Below are positions 19,379 to 29,604 of a DNA stretch of 64,000 nucleotides, piece by piece. The stretch is from Thermosipho sp. (in: thermotogales) (GTDB taxonomy: Bacteria; Thermotogota; Thermotogae; Thermotogales; Fervidobacteriaceae). The stretch is taken from NCBI GenBank assembly GCA_017656345.1, contig JACDNZ010000002.1, forward strand, positions 1 through 64,000, written 5' to 3'. The translations under genes and the position numbers were made by a program. The notes beneath the pieces are model-generated. The model was not told the origin of the DNA, did not search any database, and was given only the letters and a program-made list of their open reading frames with translations. Within the stretch, counting starts at the first letter, position 1. Each line of letters starts with the position of its first letter.

Positions 19379-20015
19379 CTTTATCTCTCCTTTCTATTAC
19401 AACATATCTATAGGGTTCTATACCTACAGAATATGAGATTACATCAGGATAATTTTTCAAAAATTCATGAACTAATCTTCTTTCGAATGAGAACATTGGA
19501 TCAAGCTCTACTTTCTTTGTACCATTTTCTTTCAATTTTTCTATAGCATTTTTGACAATTTTTTCAATCAATATTTTTCTTTTTTCTCTGTAATCTCCAG
19601 CATCTATAATAACAGTAACTTTTGTATCGGAAAGTCTATTTAAAAATATAGTTGCAAGATGTTGCAACGCACCTAGTCCTTTTCCGTGCTTCCCTATAAT
19701 CTTACCTATACCTTCTCCTTCAATTTTTGCAATAAATACTCTCGGATTCTTAGCTTGTACCTGTACATTAATATCTTTGTCAAAATGTTTAACAATATTA
19801 CTTATAAATTCTTGAAGTTTTCTTTCATAAAAATCTTTTTTTATTACAATTTCTACAACAGCATCTCTTGCAAAAATACCTAAAAATCCAACTGAACCTT
19901 TATCAATAATTGTATATTCATATTCATTGCTATTTATTTCAAAATCTTCTTCAAAAACTGTGAGTATTTCCTCAACTGATTTACCTGTTATTGTAAGCTT
20001 CTTCAAGTGTTTCAC
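19332..20015 (-). CDS. jag: Jag family RNA-binding protein (KH + R3H)
   Basis: KH domain GKIIGKHGKGLGALQHLATIFLNR; R3H FERRLVHEFLKNYPDVISYSVGIEPYRYVVIERR; located after yidC. Confidence 0.92.
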   Translation of the reverse strand: MKHLKKLTITGKSVEEILTVFEEDFEINSNEYEYTIIDKGSVGFLGIFARDAVVEIVIKKDFYERKLQEFISNIVKHFDKDINVQVQAKNPRVFIAKIEGEGIGKIIGKHGKGLGALQHLATIFLNRLSDTKVTVIIDAGDYREKRKILIEKIVKNAIEKLKENGTKKVELDPMFSFERRLVHEFLKNYPDVISYSVGIEPYRYVVIERRDKDASLKTRKSRTYNHR

Positions 20016-21322
20016 CCCTTATTTGGTAATCCCCAGAGTTCTCTCTGTGTAATTCCTTTGATGTTATATTTTCTGTAGATATAATAGGTTGTTCCAAGTT
20101 GAATAAGTGTATTTGCCGTGTAGTATAAAAATACTCCACTTGGTAACCCTATGAATAAAAATGGGAAAAATACTGACATTAAAATACTCTGCCATGCTGT
20201 TTTTGTATCCTGACTCGTAATTAGCGCAAGATAATATCCCGCAACTATCTGTATTATTAAGAAAGACCAGTTGTTTGCAAAACCACCTGATGCTAAATCT
20301 CTCCAGATTAAGAAAGAACCATTGAAAGCAAACTCTTCCTGATAATACCTAATTACCTGGTATAAAACTATAAAGACCGGTAATTGAATCAATGCCATCA
20401 AACAACCACTTGCCGGATTAATTTTGTTTTCACGATAAATTTTCAATAGTTCCTGTTGCTGTTTTTGTGGATCTTTGTATTTTTTCTTTACCTGCTCAAC
20501 GAGTGGTTGAATTTTTCTCATTTTGATCATTGATTTGGTTTGAGCATGATATAACGGATAGAAAATAAATCTAACAATAATTGTAAAGACAATAATAGTC
20601 AAACCAAAATTGTGTGTTAAATTGTTTATCCAACCAAAGAAATTGACTAAAGGATATTTTATATAATCAAACCAACCTGTCAAACCAGGTATAGATGCAA
20701 GCATTTCAGATATCACATCATAATCTTCCGAGAACGCCTTTTTAATTAATGTTTTTTTATACGGACCAATATATGCAAAAAATCTCAACTGCGTTCCTGA
20801 TACCTTATTTCCACCTAAAGATTTTTCATTAAATTTAATTATAGAAACTGTTTTAGTTTTCGAATATCCAGAAGCAAATATATTATCTCTTAACCTATCA
20901 TCAGATTCAAATCCAACTCTAGGCAAACTAACTGTAACTTCTTCGGACGAATTTACATACACATCAAAAGTATAATTTGGACCTTCTTTAAAATTAAAAA
21001 TCTTTTCAATACCATCATACGTAAATGTTAAAGTAACCTCTGAATACTTACCGTCTTCACCATCGCTCAAACCTTGCCAGGTAAAAGTAGGAGTACCTGC
21101 TCCTAACACATCAAATCCATCGTTGGAGTACAAGAAAATTCTTGTTCTCCTTTCAAGTGTGCTATAGATTTCTTGAATATTTCCCATATAATCAAAGTGA
21201 TATTCAATAAATCTGGTAAAAACGTAAATACCATCTGTTCTCTCCTCAACAGTAATGGTTCCAGCGTTTAATATTGAAAAAAATGCTACAACAAAAAATA
21301 TGACGGCTAGTAGCTTTTTCAA
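20012..21322 (-). CDS. yidC: YidC/Oxa1 membrane protein insertase
   Basis: [35 protein letters not shown]; periplasmic domain; neighbours yidD, rnpA, jag. Confidence 0.95.
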   Translation of the reverse strand: MKKLLAVIFFVVAFFSILNAGTITVEERTDGIYVFTRFIEYHFDYMGNIQEIYSTLERRTRIFLYSNDGFDVLGAGTPTFTWQGLSDGEDGKYSEVTLTFTYDGIEKIFNFKEGPNYTFDVYVNSSEEVTVSLPRVGFESDDRLRDNIFASGYSKTKTVSIIKFNEKSLGGNKVSGTQLRFFAYIGPYKKTLIKKAFSEDYDVISEMLASIPGLTGWFDYIKYPLVNFFGWINNLTHNFGLTIIVFTIIVRFIFYPLYHAQTKSMIKMRKIQPLVEQVKKKYKDPQKQQQELLKIYRENKINPASGCLMALIQLPVFIVLYQVIRYYQEEFAFNGSFLIWRDLASGGFANNWSFLIIQIVAGYYLALITSQDTKTAWQSILMSVFFPFLFIGLPSGVFLYYTANTLIQLGTTYYIYRKYNIKGITQRELWGLPNKG

Positions 21323-21567
21323 TTGGACCGCCTCCTTGTAAAAATATAAAATTCATCGGGTACTGGATCCTCCCCACCCTCGTGCAATGGATTACATCTC
21401 AAAATACGCTTGAAGCCCAGGAAAAGGCCTCTTATAACTCCAAATTTATCTACAGCTTGTAATGTATATTCCGAACACGTCGGTGTATAAATACATTTTG
21501 GTGGTGTTAAAGGCGAAATAACTTTTTGATAAAATCTAATTAAAAGCTTCACTATTTTCTTCATCAT
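21319..21567 (-). CDS. yidD: Membrane protein insertion efficiency factor YidD
   Basis: [61 protein letters not shown]. Confidence 0.96.
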   Translation of the reverse strand: MMKKIVKLLIRFYQKVISPLTPPKCIYTPTCSEYTLQAVDKFGVIRGLFLGFKRILRCNPLHEGGEDPVPDEFYIFTRRRSN

Positions 21568-21931
21568 TTACCCTCTCAAACGTCGAAAGAAACTTTTTTG
21601 AAAATTCTTCATAACTTAAAGTATTGAATTCTTCTGATAGTTTTTTCCTTACTATGATTAAATAATCGAATCCGCAGGGAATTAATTCTTTGTTGTTTCT
21701 TATACTTTCTCGGATCCATCTTTTTAATTTGTTTCTTTTTACCGCTTTTCCAAATTTCCTTTTCACCGATATAGCAAATCTGCTGTACGACAATTCATTT
21801 TTAATGTAAAGTATCACAAACCAGTCACTTTGAATACTTTGGCCATTCTTGTAAACCCTTAAAATATCTTTCCTGAGCTTCAAGCGTTCATGTTTTCTAA
21901 AAGTCTTTCTTCTTAGATTGCTATTCTCCAT
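21536..21931 (-). CDS. rnpA: Ribonuclease P protein component
   Basis: [48 protein letters not shown]. Confidence 0.95.
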   Translation of the reverse strand: MENSNLRRKTFRKHERLKLRKDILRVYKNGQSIQSDWFVILYIKNELSYSRFAISVKRKFGKAVKRNKLKRWIRESIRNNKELIPCGFDYLIIVRKKLSEEFNTLSYEEFSKKFLSTFERVNDEENSEAFN

Positions 21932-22047
21932 CTTCCTTTTCTTCTTCTGTTCTTCAAAACTCTTCTTCCAGCTGCTGTTCTTTTCCTTGCCAAAAATCCG
22001 TGAGTCCTTTTTCTTTTAATTCTAGATGGTTGGTATGTTCTCTTCAT
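21913..22047 (-). CDS. rpmH: 50S ribosomal protein L34
   Basis: Not in the ORF track; reading the - strand gives [44 protein letters not shown] (44 aa) with RBS gaggaggaaag. Confidence 0.97.
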   Translation of the reverse strand: MKRTYQPSRIKRKRTHGFLARKRTAAGRRVLKNRRRKGRWRIAI

Positions 22048-22111
22048 AATCTTTCCTCCTCCTCTTTATTTTAATGCATTATCTGTATTTATATTATCAT
22101 AAAAGTAGATT

Positions 22112-23533
22112 TTAATCAACAAAATCATTCAATTTATGAAACGCTCTTAAAAACGCATTGTAAATCTTTTCTGAAAATTTCTTATTTACCATACTTTTAA
22201 TTACATCTAAAGCTTCATCAATAGTCATTGCTTTTCTGTACGGCCTATCCTCAATTAAAGCAATAAAGACATCAGAAATTGATACAATCTGGGCCCTTAG
22301 ACTAATTTCTCCATTTTTCAATCCATCTGGATAACCACTTCCATCCCAATTTTCGTGATGGTGCCTGATTATGTCCGCGACTAGATTCCAACCGGGGATA
22401 GTACTAATTATTTTCTCACCAAAAATTGTGTGTTTTTTCATTAGTTCAAACTCTTCAGGAGTCAATTTACCAGGTTTATTTAAAATAGACTCAGGAATAC
22501 CAATCTTACCTATATCATGCAAAATTGCTCCATATTTTATAGCTTCAAGTTCTTCTGAATCTTTTACTCCTAGTTCTTCCGCTATTTTTAAAGCAATCTC
22601 TGCAACTTTTTTTGAATGGTTACCTGTGGCACTATCCTTTATTTCTACAGCTTCTGCTAATACCGAAATAAGTTGTATATCTCTTTCCATTAATGCTTTA
22701 TTTATTTCCTCAAGTTCCATCATCTTCAAGTCTAAATCTTCAATTGTTTTAGCATATTCTTTGTATACATCCTTAATTTCTTGAATAATATCATAAAGAA
22801 TTAATTGCAATTTTTTCATTTCAACATTTTTCATTTCATAAGTACAAAAATTAATCTCTTTTCCATTTTTTATATCATTGTAAACCTGCTTAAGTGATTC
22901 TGAAAGGGTTTCCACAGAAATTAACAAATTATTATAGTACCTTTGATTGTGCAGTATTATATACATAAGCAAAACAAAAATCAAAATTATAGGTGTAAAA
23001 AACAACAAAATATACATAAAAAATCTTGACAATTCCAGCATAACAATAACCTTATATCCAAAAATGGTATCCGAACTTTCAGTTAAAAAACCTTTTTTGT
23101 TTAAAGCTGAACCAATAAGAGTTTTTTCGTTTGAATAGACTATTTTATTATTATAAACTACCATATATATCTTTCCGCTCTTCTGCGGCATATTTAGTAC
23201 TGTTTCAGGAATTTCATATAACAAATAACCATCTTCTACCTTTTTTACATATTTCAAACTTTTAACAGAATAATAAATACCTTCCAAATATTCATTTGGC
23301 CCCTCTTTTAGTATTTTAGAAAAATCCTGCCCTAAATTACTATCATAAAAATGTTCATCTAATTTTGTTACAACAAAGAATTCTGAGTTCATCAGATTGG
23401 TTAAAAATGTTGAAGCCATTTTTGAAGAAACTTTTAAATCATTATATAAAAATCTGGTGAAGATGAAAATCTCTAAAATTAAGATGATAATAAAAATAAT
23501 TATCAAATACCATTTACTAAATACTTTCATCAT
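22112..23533 (-). CDS. Membrane sensor protein with HD-GYP output domain
   Basis: Two TM helices flanking an extracytoplasmic region, coiled coil, HDIGKIGIPES and HHENWDGSGYPDGL. Confidence 0.92.
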   Translation of the reverse strand: MMKVFSKWYLIIIFIIILILEIFIFTRFLYNDLKVSSKMASTFLTNLMNSEFFVVTKLDEHFYDSNLGQDFSKILKEGPNEYLEGIYYSVKSLKYVKKVEDGYLLYEIPETVLNMPQKSGKIYMVVYNNKIVYSNEKTLIGSALNKKGFLTESSDTIFGYKVIVMLELSRFFMYILLFFTPIILIFVLLMYIILHNQRYYNNLLISVETLSESLKQVYNDIKNGKEINFCTYEMKNVEMKKLQLILYDIIQEIKDVYKEYAKTIEDLDLKMMELEEINKALMERDIQLISVLAEAVEIKDSATGNHSKKVAEIALKIAEELGVKDSEELEAIKYGAILHDIGKIGIPESILNKPGKLTPEEFELMKKHTIFGEKIISTIPGWNLVADIIRHHHENWDGSGYPDGLKNGEISLRAQIVSISDVFIALIEDRPYRKAMTIDEALDVIKSMVNKKFSEKIYNAFLRAFHKLNDFVD

Positions 23534-23540
23534 TCACTCC

Positions 23541-24467
23541 TTATAAATCTGATAAACACACAATTTTTATCTCTCTAATCAAAGCACCGTCTCGATCGAA
23601 GTACTGCCCATGTAAATTTTCGATCTTCATATAATAATTTATCATTTGTCTTGCACTGATGAACCTATGTGATTCTACAAGATTAAAAACTTCCTGAGTT
23701 AATTCTGCAGAATAATTTAATGGATCCTTAGCAAATGAAACAATATAAACATTATCCTTCTTTCCTACTATTTTTGTCAGTTCTAAACCCACACCACTAT
23801 CAGTCAATAAAAGTATTCCTTCATAATTTTTATTCAAAAATTCAACTATATCAACAGCAGCCCTTGGTGAAGTGGTTATAACTATTGCATCATACTCATT
23901 AAAATTCAAATTACTTCTTTTTATCAATGAATTTAAGTTATAATAATAAGCATAATTTCCAGGTATATAGTCAAAAATATCCAAAAATTCCTCTGAATAC
24001 TCCTTATTAAAAGAATCCAGAAAAATAAAAACTTTTTTCACATTTTGCGCCTTTAAAAAATTCACAATTGCATCAAATTGAAAATCATTTGAAGGTATAA
24101 AAGTGAACAATCTATCAGTACTCTGTAATATTCTCATTGAAGAAACTGTCGGCGAAAATGCAACCAAATCATACTCTTCCAAGAAAGGTAAGAGTTTTTG
24201 AGCACTACTACTATACATGGGCCCAATTATTATGTTTATACCTTTTGATTTCAGGGTTCTTATATCATTTTCATCAAAGGTTTCTTCATTATAACTATAA
24301 ATTTTCAAACTTCCATTATAGCTTTCTAAAAATTTATATGTTGGATCCTTTGTTGAATAGAGAAATCCAACTTTTTTACTGGCAAATTCATACCAGTACC
24401 AAAATGCAGCAAATACGACCAAAAGAAGTAATATAAATACAAAATAATTTATAAAAACCTTTTTCAT
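23541..24467 (-). CDS. Membrane-anchored periplasmic-binding-protein-like (type 1) protein
   Basis: N-terminal TM helix; KGINIIIGPMYSSSAQKLLPFLEEYDLVAFSPTVSS, VKKVFIFLDSF, AIVITTSPRAAVDIVEFL resemble Leu/Ile/Val-binding-type folds. Confidence 0.65.
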   Translation of the reverse strand: MKKVFINYFVFILLLLVVFAAFWYWYEFASKKVGFLYSTKDPTYKFLESYNGSLKIYSYNEETFDENDIRTLKSKGINIIIGPMYSSSAQKLLPFLEEYDLVAFSPTVSSMRILQSTDRLFTFIPSNDFQFDAIVNFLKAQNVKKVFIFLDSFNKEYSEEFLDIFDYIPGNYAYYYNLNSLIKRSNLNFNEYDAIVITTSPRAAVDIVEFLNKNYEGILLLTDSGVGLELTKIVGKKDNVYIVSFAKDPLNYSAELTQEVFNLVESHRFISARQMINYYMKIENLHGQYFDRDGALIREIKIVCLSDL

Positions 24468-24505
24468 TTTTTCACCCTTTAAAGAAGAATATATTCCCGA
24501 AAATT

Positions 24506-25702
24506 TTAAAGCTCTTCTTTTAAACTTTTAACAAAACGTGCAGCAAATTCTTCTAGCTTTTTTAAATCCTCATTATCAGGACTAAACTTTACTTCAACTG
24601 GTTCACAAGCTAGTTTCCAATTATTTTTATTTATATATTCTAAAATTCCTTTTACTCCTCCACCACTCCAACCATATGTTCCAAATGCCGCAAACACTCT
24701 ATTTTTCAAGCCTTTATGAGATAAATTAATTAGTAAATTTTCAACTGGCGGGAATATTCCATTGTTATATGTACAAGTACCAATTATTACACCTTTAAAT
24801 CGCCAGATTTCATTAATTATAAACGATTCATGTACATTTGATACATTCATAACTCTAATATTTTTTATTCCATGCTTTGCAAGAACATTTGCTATGTAAT
24901 CAGCCATTTTTTCGGTGTTTCCATACATTGAACCATAAACAATAACAACACCTTCTTCAGCTTCATACCTGCTCCATTTATCATACAAATCAACAATAAT
25001 TTTTGGATTACTTCTCCACACCGGACCATGAGTAGGTGCAATAATTTTTATATCCAAACCTGAAAGTTTTTGCAAAGCTTTTTGAACCATCGGCCCAAAC
25101 TTTCCAACAATATTAGAATAATATCTTCTTATCTCATTTTTATAATACTCAATTTCAACCTCGTCATCAAAAATTCCACCATCCAAAGTACCAAAGCCAC
25201 CAAAAGCATCGCCTGTGAAAACAACCTTTTCCGTTAATTCGTACGTTACCATAGTTTCAGGCCAGTGTACCATTGGAATCATGAAAAATTTCAAAGTATG
25301 CTTACCAAGATTTAATTCATCGCCTTCTTTGATTTCAAGCAAATTATCCTTAATTCCATATAAATCATTCAAAAACTCAAAAGTCTTTTTGTTACCAACT
25401 ATTTTAATATCTGGAAATGCCTGAAGAATTGACCAGATAGAACCTGAATGATCAGGTTCCATATGATTAATAACAAGATAATCAAGTGATTCACCATTAA
25501 TCAATTCTTTAATTTTCTGAATAAAAAGACCGGATTTACTTACTTTTACTGTATCAATAAGAACATTTTTTTCATCACATATCAAATATGAATTGTAACT
25601 TACCCCTTTTGGAAGTGGCCATATTCCTTCAAACAAATAAGTGTCCCTGTCATTAACGCCAACATAGTAAATATCGTCAGTAATATTTAAGATCTTTTCC
25701 AT
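24506..25702 (-). CDS. Flavodiiron protein (FprA/ROO type)
   Basis: HMEPDHSGS metal site, TGDAFGGFG, flavodoxin domain VVIVYGSMYGNTEKMADYIANVL. Confidence 0.93.
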   Translation of the reverse strand: MEKILNITDDIYYVGVNDRDTYLFEGIWPLPKGVSYNSYLICDEKNVLIDTVKVSKSGLFIQKIKELINGESLDYLVINHMEPDHSGSIWSILQAFPDIKIVGNKKTFEFLNDLYGIKDNLLEIKEGDELNLGKHTLKFFMIPMVHWPETMVTYELTEKVVFTGDAFGGFGTLDGGIFDDEVEIEYYKNEIRRYYSNIVGKFGPMVQKALQKLSGLDIKIIAPTHGPVWRSNPKIIVDLYDKWSRYEAEEGVVIVYGSMYGNTEKMADYIANVLAKHGIKNIRVMNVSNVHESFIINEIWRFKGVIIGTCTYNNGIFPPVENLLINLSHKGLKNRVFAAFGTYGWSGGGVKGILEYINKNNWKLACEPVEVKFSPDNEDLKKLEEFAARFVKSLKEEL

Positions 25703-25882
25703 GCTTTACCCTCCTTTTTTAAAAGGAGCTCTGTTTTTCAAACCGGAAATTTGAAGTTTTTCAGTAACCAAAGCAATATTTTTTAACAGGTGTGAAACAG
25801 TAACTGGTGTTAAGCAAACATATTGCAAATATAAAGTCTATTTAACAATAACAAAAGCCCCCTATCCCCCCTTAATATTTTT

Positions 25883-27196
25883 CTAATGTCTTGGTTTAAA
25901 TTTTAGAAAAATAGGTGAGCCTATAAAGGAATAAATATTTTCTCTGATAGTTCTTCTCATCAAATTCTGATAAGACTCTGGAACTTTTTTACCATTGGTA
26001 AAAAATAAGAATGTAGGAGGCTTAATGTCTACCTGTGCCCCGTAAAGTATCTTTAATCCCCTTGGGGGTGGTGTAAACATCATCATCCTCTGAATTGCCG
26101 CATTTACAGCACTAGTTGGAACTCTATGATGCAATGACTTATAAGCTGCATCAATGCTGTTAAGTAGGTCTCCTATTCCCCTTTTTTCAACTGCACTTGT
26201 AAAGACTACAGGACTATAATTTATGAAATACAACTTTTCTTCAAATTGGTATAAAAACTCGCTTTTTCGCTCTTTAAACTTACTGATCAAATCTATTTTG
26301 TTAAACACCACTACTGTTGCCTTTCCCCTATTTTCAGCAATACCAGCAATTCTTTGATCTTGATGTGTAATTCCTTCTAACGAATCAATAACAATTACCA
26401 CTACATCTGCAAGTTCAATACTTCTTATTGACCTTACATTACTGTACATATCGATACTTTTATATTCCACTTTGCTTTTTCTTCTTAAACCAGCTGTATC
26501 TATAAAAAGGTATTTTCTTCCATTCATTTCAACCATCTCATCAATTGAATCACGAGTGGTGCCAGGAATCGGTGTCACAAGAGCTCTCTCGGAATTTAGC
26601 AAAGAATTAAACAAAGAAGATTTTCCTGCATTTGGCCTACCTACAAAAGCAACTCTAATAATTTCTTTATCATCTTTTTTAGGTTTTAAATCAAAACCCT
26701 TTTCTTCCAGTTTATCTATAACCTTTTCGATTAACTCATCTAAATTTTTTCCATGTTCAGCAGAAATTTTCAAGGGTTCATCAAAACCCAGAGTATAAAT
26801 ATCAGCTGCTACATTTAAAAATTTCTTTTCACTTTCAACTTTATTTGCAACCAATATAACATCTACTCCACTTTTTCTTAACAAGTCTGCAAGATAATAA
26901 TCTTCTGATGACAAACCATTTCGTCCGTCAACAACAAAAATAACCAAATCAGCTTCTTTAAGCATCTTCAAAGTATTTTCTTTGGTCTTCTTTGTAAACA
27001 AATCTTCTGGATTTTCAAAAATCCCACAGGTATCAACCAGTTGAAATTCTTTGTCATAATAAAGCACGCGGTCAGAGACCGCGTCTCTTGTAACTCCTTC
27101 TTTATTATCTACAATTGATTTTTTTCTACCAATTAATTTATTGAAAAGTGTAGACTTTCCAACGTTACTCTTCCCTACTATTAGTACTGTCGGCAT
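25883..27196 (-). CDS. der: Ribosome biogenesis GTPase Der (EngA)
   Basis: Two G domains: GKSNVGKSTLFNKLIG and GRPNAGKSSLFNSLL, KH-like C-terminus. Confidence 0.97.
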   Translation of the reverse strand: MPTVLIVGKSNVGKSTLFNKLIGRKKSIVDNKEGVTRDAVSDRVLYYDKEFQLVDTCGIFENPEDLFTKKTKENTLKMLKEADLVIFVVDGRNGLSSEDYYLADLLRKSGVDVILVANKVESEKKFLNVAADIYTLGFDEPLKISAEHGKNLDELIEKVIDKLEEKGFDLKPKKDDKEIIRVAFVGRPNAGKSSLFNSLLNSERALVTPIPGTTRDSIDEMVEMNGRKYLFIDTAGLRRKSKVEYKSIDMYSNVRSIRSIELADVVVIVIDSLEGITHQDQRIAGIAENRGKATVVVFNKIDLISKFKERKSEFLYQFEEKLYFINYSPVVFTSAVEKRGIGDLLNSIDAAYKSLHHRVPTSAVNAAIQRMMMFTPPPRGLKILYGAQVDIKPPTFLFFTNGKKVPESYQNLMRRTIRENIYSFIGSPIFLKFKPRH

Positions 27197-28796
27197 TTTT
27201 CACCTTCTCCTCCAGAGTTACTGTTCTTTGAGTTTCAGCTTCTTCATTTATTTTTTTCAATTGTTCAACCTCTTCTTTCAACTTTTCACTAACAGTTATT
27301 CTGTAAATATCTCCATCCTGAACCATCTTTATTATTTTAACTGATACTTCGTCTCCAATATTTTTGTCATCAATTGCTTGAGATTTGGGCAAATACCCTT
27401 CAACATCTTCTATTTCAACTATATAACCATTTTTTACACTCTTTATTATTTTTCCCGTTATAATATCGTTTTCAGCACACTTTTCAGCAAATAGTTTCCA
27501 AGGGTTTGGTGTTGCTTTCCTGATACTCAATTTCATTCGACGATTTTCCTTATCAAGATCAATAATTACTGCTTTTACCTTTTGTTTTAATGTTACTACA
27601 TCTTCAGGTTTTTCAATATATTTCCACGAAATTTCTGAAAATGGACAAAATCCACTAACTTCTTCTTCTAAATCTATTATAATTCCTGTATTTAAGATTG
27701 CACCAACTGTTCCAGTTACTACGTTACCAACTGGATATTTTTCTTCAATATCCTTCCATGGGTCTCCTTTGACTTCTTTATAACTCAATGACATTTTCCT
27801 TTCATCTTTATCAATTTCCTTAACTACAACCTTTACTACATCGCCTTCTGAAACAACATCTGAGATTTTTCCAGGTCGGCTCCAGAAAATTTCGCTAATA
27901 TGTACTAATCCTTCAACACCTGGTTCAAGGTTAACAAAAAATCCAAAAGGCATTATTTTCTTAACAACACCACTTACTATGGAACCAACAGGATATTTCT
28001 TTTCAATATTTTCCCATGGATCAGGCATAAGTGCCTTTAAACTTAAAGTTACCCTTCTCTTAGTGCCATCAATTTCTTTTATTAACAGTTTTACAGACTG
28101 ACCAATTCTAAAAACATCCTCGGCAGTTAACGATGTATCATATGAAACTTCAGAGTTTGGAACGAGTCCACTAATTCCTTCTGTTATTCTGACAAACGCT
28201 CCAAATTTCTCAATTCTTTCTACAAGTCCTTCTATTACATCTCCCTGTTTTCTTTCGGCAAAAAATCTTTCGATCATTTCTTCAACTATTGCTTTTCTAG
28301 AAACAACTATGTTAAGTTTTCTTCTGGAATCATCAAACTTTATAATTTTAAATTCCAGTAACTCTTCAGGAATGTTTTCATTTTGCCTTATTAATGATTC
28401 TCTTCCTGGAAGGAAAGCTTCAATTACGTTATCGATTAATACTTTATAACCGCCTTTACTTCTTTCTTTTATTTTACCAACTACTTTTTCACCATTTTTA
28501 AACTTTTCTTTTAAAATTTCCCTTGCCTTTCTTAGATAAACCCTTTTTTCAGATAAATATGCAGTTCCTTCTTCTTCATTTATTTTTAAAACAACCAGAT
28601 TAAGTTTTTCACCTATTTTGTATTGACCGGGTTCTCTTACAAGTTCATCTGCAACAATTACACCTTCCCCTTTCCATTCAAAATCAACAAAAACTTCCGA
28701 ATCTGTTTTTCTAACAACAACTCCTTCAATTAAAGCACCCCTTTTTACATTTTCAAAAAGGTAATTTTCCAGCATCTTCTCAAAACTGTTTTCCAT
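27165..28796 (-). CDS. rpsA: 30S ribosomal protein S1 homologue (multiple S1 domains)
   Basis: Tandem S1 repeats (GDVIEGLVERIEKFGAFVRITEGISGLVPNSEVS; GSIVSGVVKKIMPFGFFVNLEPGVEGLVHISEI). Confidence 0.93.
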   Translation of the reverse strand: MENSFEKMLENYLFENVKRGALIEGVVVRKTDSEVFVDFEWKGEGVIVADELVREPGQYKIGEKLNLVVLKINEEEGTAYLSEKRVYLRKAREILKEKFKNGEKVVGKIKERSKGGYKVLIDNVIEAFLPGRESLIRQNENIPEELLEFKIIKFDDSRRKLNIVVSRKAIVEEMIERFFAERKQGDVIEGLVERIEKFGAFVRITEGISGLVPNSEVSYDTSLTAEDVFRIGQSVKLLIKEIDGTKRRVTLSLKALMPDPWENIEKKYPVGSIVSGVVKKIMPFGFFVNLEPGVEGLVHISEIFWSRPGKISDVVSEGDVVKVVVKEIDKDERKMSLSYKEVKGDPWKDIEEKYPVGNVVTGTVGAILNTGIIIDLEEEVSGFCPFSEISWKYIEKPEDVVTLKQKVKAVIIDLDKENRRMKLSIRKATPNPWKLFAEKCAENDIITGKIIKSVKNGYIVEIEDVEGYLPKSQAIDDKNIGDEVSVKIIKMVQDGDIYRITVSEKLKEEVEQLKKINEEAETQRTVTLEEKVKNADSTNSREE

Positions 28797-28800
28797 ATTA

Positions 28801-29604
28801 CTACATCCCTCCTAATTTTTTTAATATATTTACTACTCTATTGACAGTTTCATTTGGAGTAGAAGTGCCACTTACTACTCCTACTTTTTTTACATTAAGT
28901 GGGAACTTGTTTAATTCATCTTCAGTTTCTATATGTAGAACTTCTGTATATTCTGAAGCTATTCGTGCTAGTTTCCGAGTATTCGAACTATGTTTCCCAC
29001 CAACAACAATTAACAAATCAACATTTTTAGCAATTTCTTTTGTTTCATTTTCTCTTGTAATTGTTATTTTACAAATCGTGTTAAAAACAACATGTTTAGC
29101 TATTTTTGATTTTTTTAAAGTCTCATCAATAAATTTATTAAATTCTTCTACCGACATGGTAGTTTGACTTAAAAAAGCCACTTTTTCAGTATCTATCGAG
29201 ATCGGTGTTTGGGATACTATTGCTTTTTTTGAATAACTTTTTATAGCAATCATTTCTGGATGGTTTGGTTTTCCAAAAACAATATTTTGATAACCTTCAT
29301 TTTCCAATTTTTCCGCTCTAATAAATAAATTATGTACAATACTACAAGTCAAATCCTCAATTTTATACTTCTCTTTTAACTTCTCAATCTTCTCCTTTGG
29401 AAGTCCATGAGCCCTTACTAAAAAGATTTCACCATCATCAAAGGAAAGTCCTAATTCCTTCAATTCACTCATAACTTCTTTATTGTGGACAATATCATCA
29501 TCTGTAAAAACTTTATTACCTTTTTTCAACAAATTCCGTGCCCTTTCAACTGCATCTTTTACCCCAAAACAAAAACCTATATTTTTCGCAATTATAATCT
29601 GCAT
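28801..29604 (-). CDS. ispH: 4-hydroxy-3-methylbut-2-enyl diphosphate reductase
   Basis: ANIGFCFGVKDAVERA-like N-terminus, TDDDIVHNKEV, VVGGKHSSNTRKL, VVSGTSTPNETV. Confidence 0.95.
   Translation of the reverse strand: MQIIIAKNIGFCFGVKDAVERARNLLKKGNKVFTDDDIVHNKEVMSELKELGLSFDDGEIFLVRAHGLPKEKIEKLKEKYKIEDLTCSIVHNLFIRAEKLENEGYQNIVFGKPNHPEMIAIKSYSKKAIVSQTPISIDTEKVAFLSQTTMSVEEFNKFIDETLKKSKIAKHVVFNTICKITITRENETKEIAKNVDLLIVVGGKHSSNTRKLARIASEYTEVLHIETEDELNKFPLNVKKVGVVSGTSTPNETVNRVVNILKKLGGM

Noticed and set aside
25740-25815. Direct repeat AGTAAC (two copies) upstream of the flavodiiron gene as an operator
   Set aside because: Only 6 bp with loosely similar flanks; too short to support a regulatory claim.
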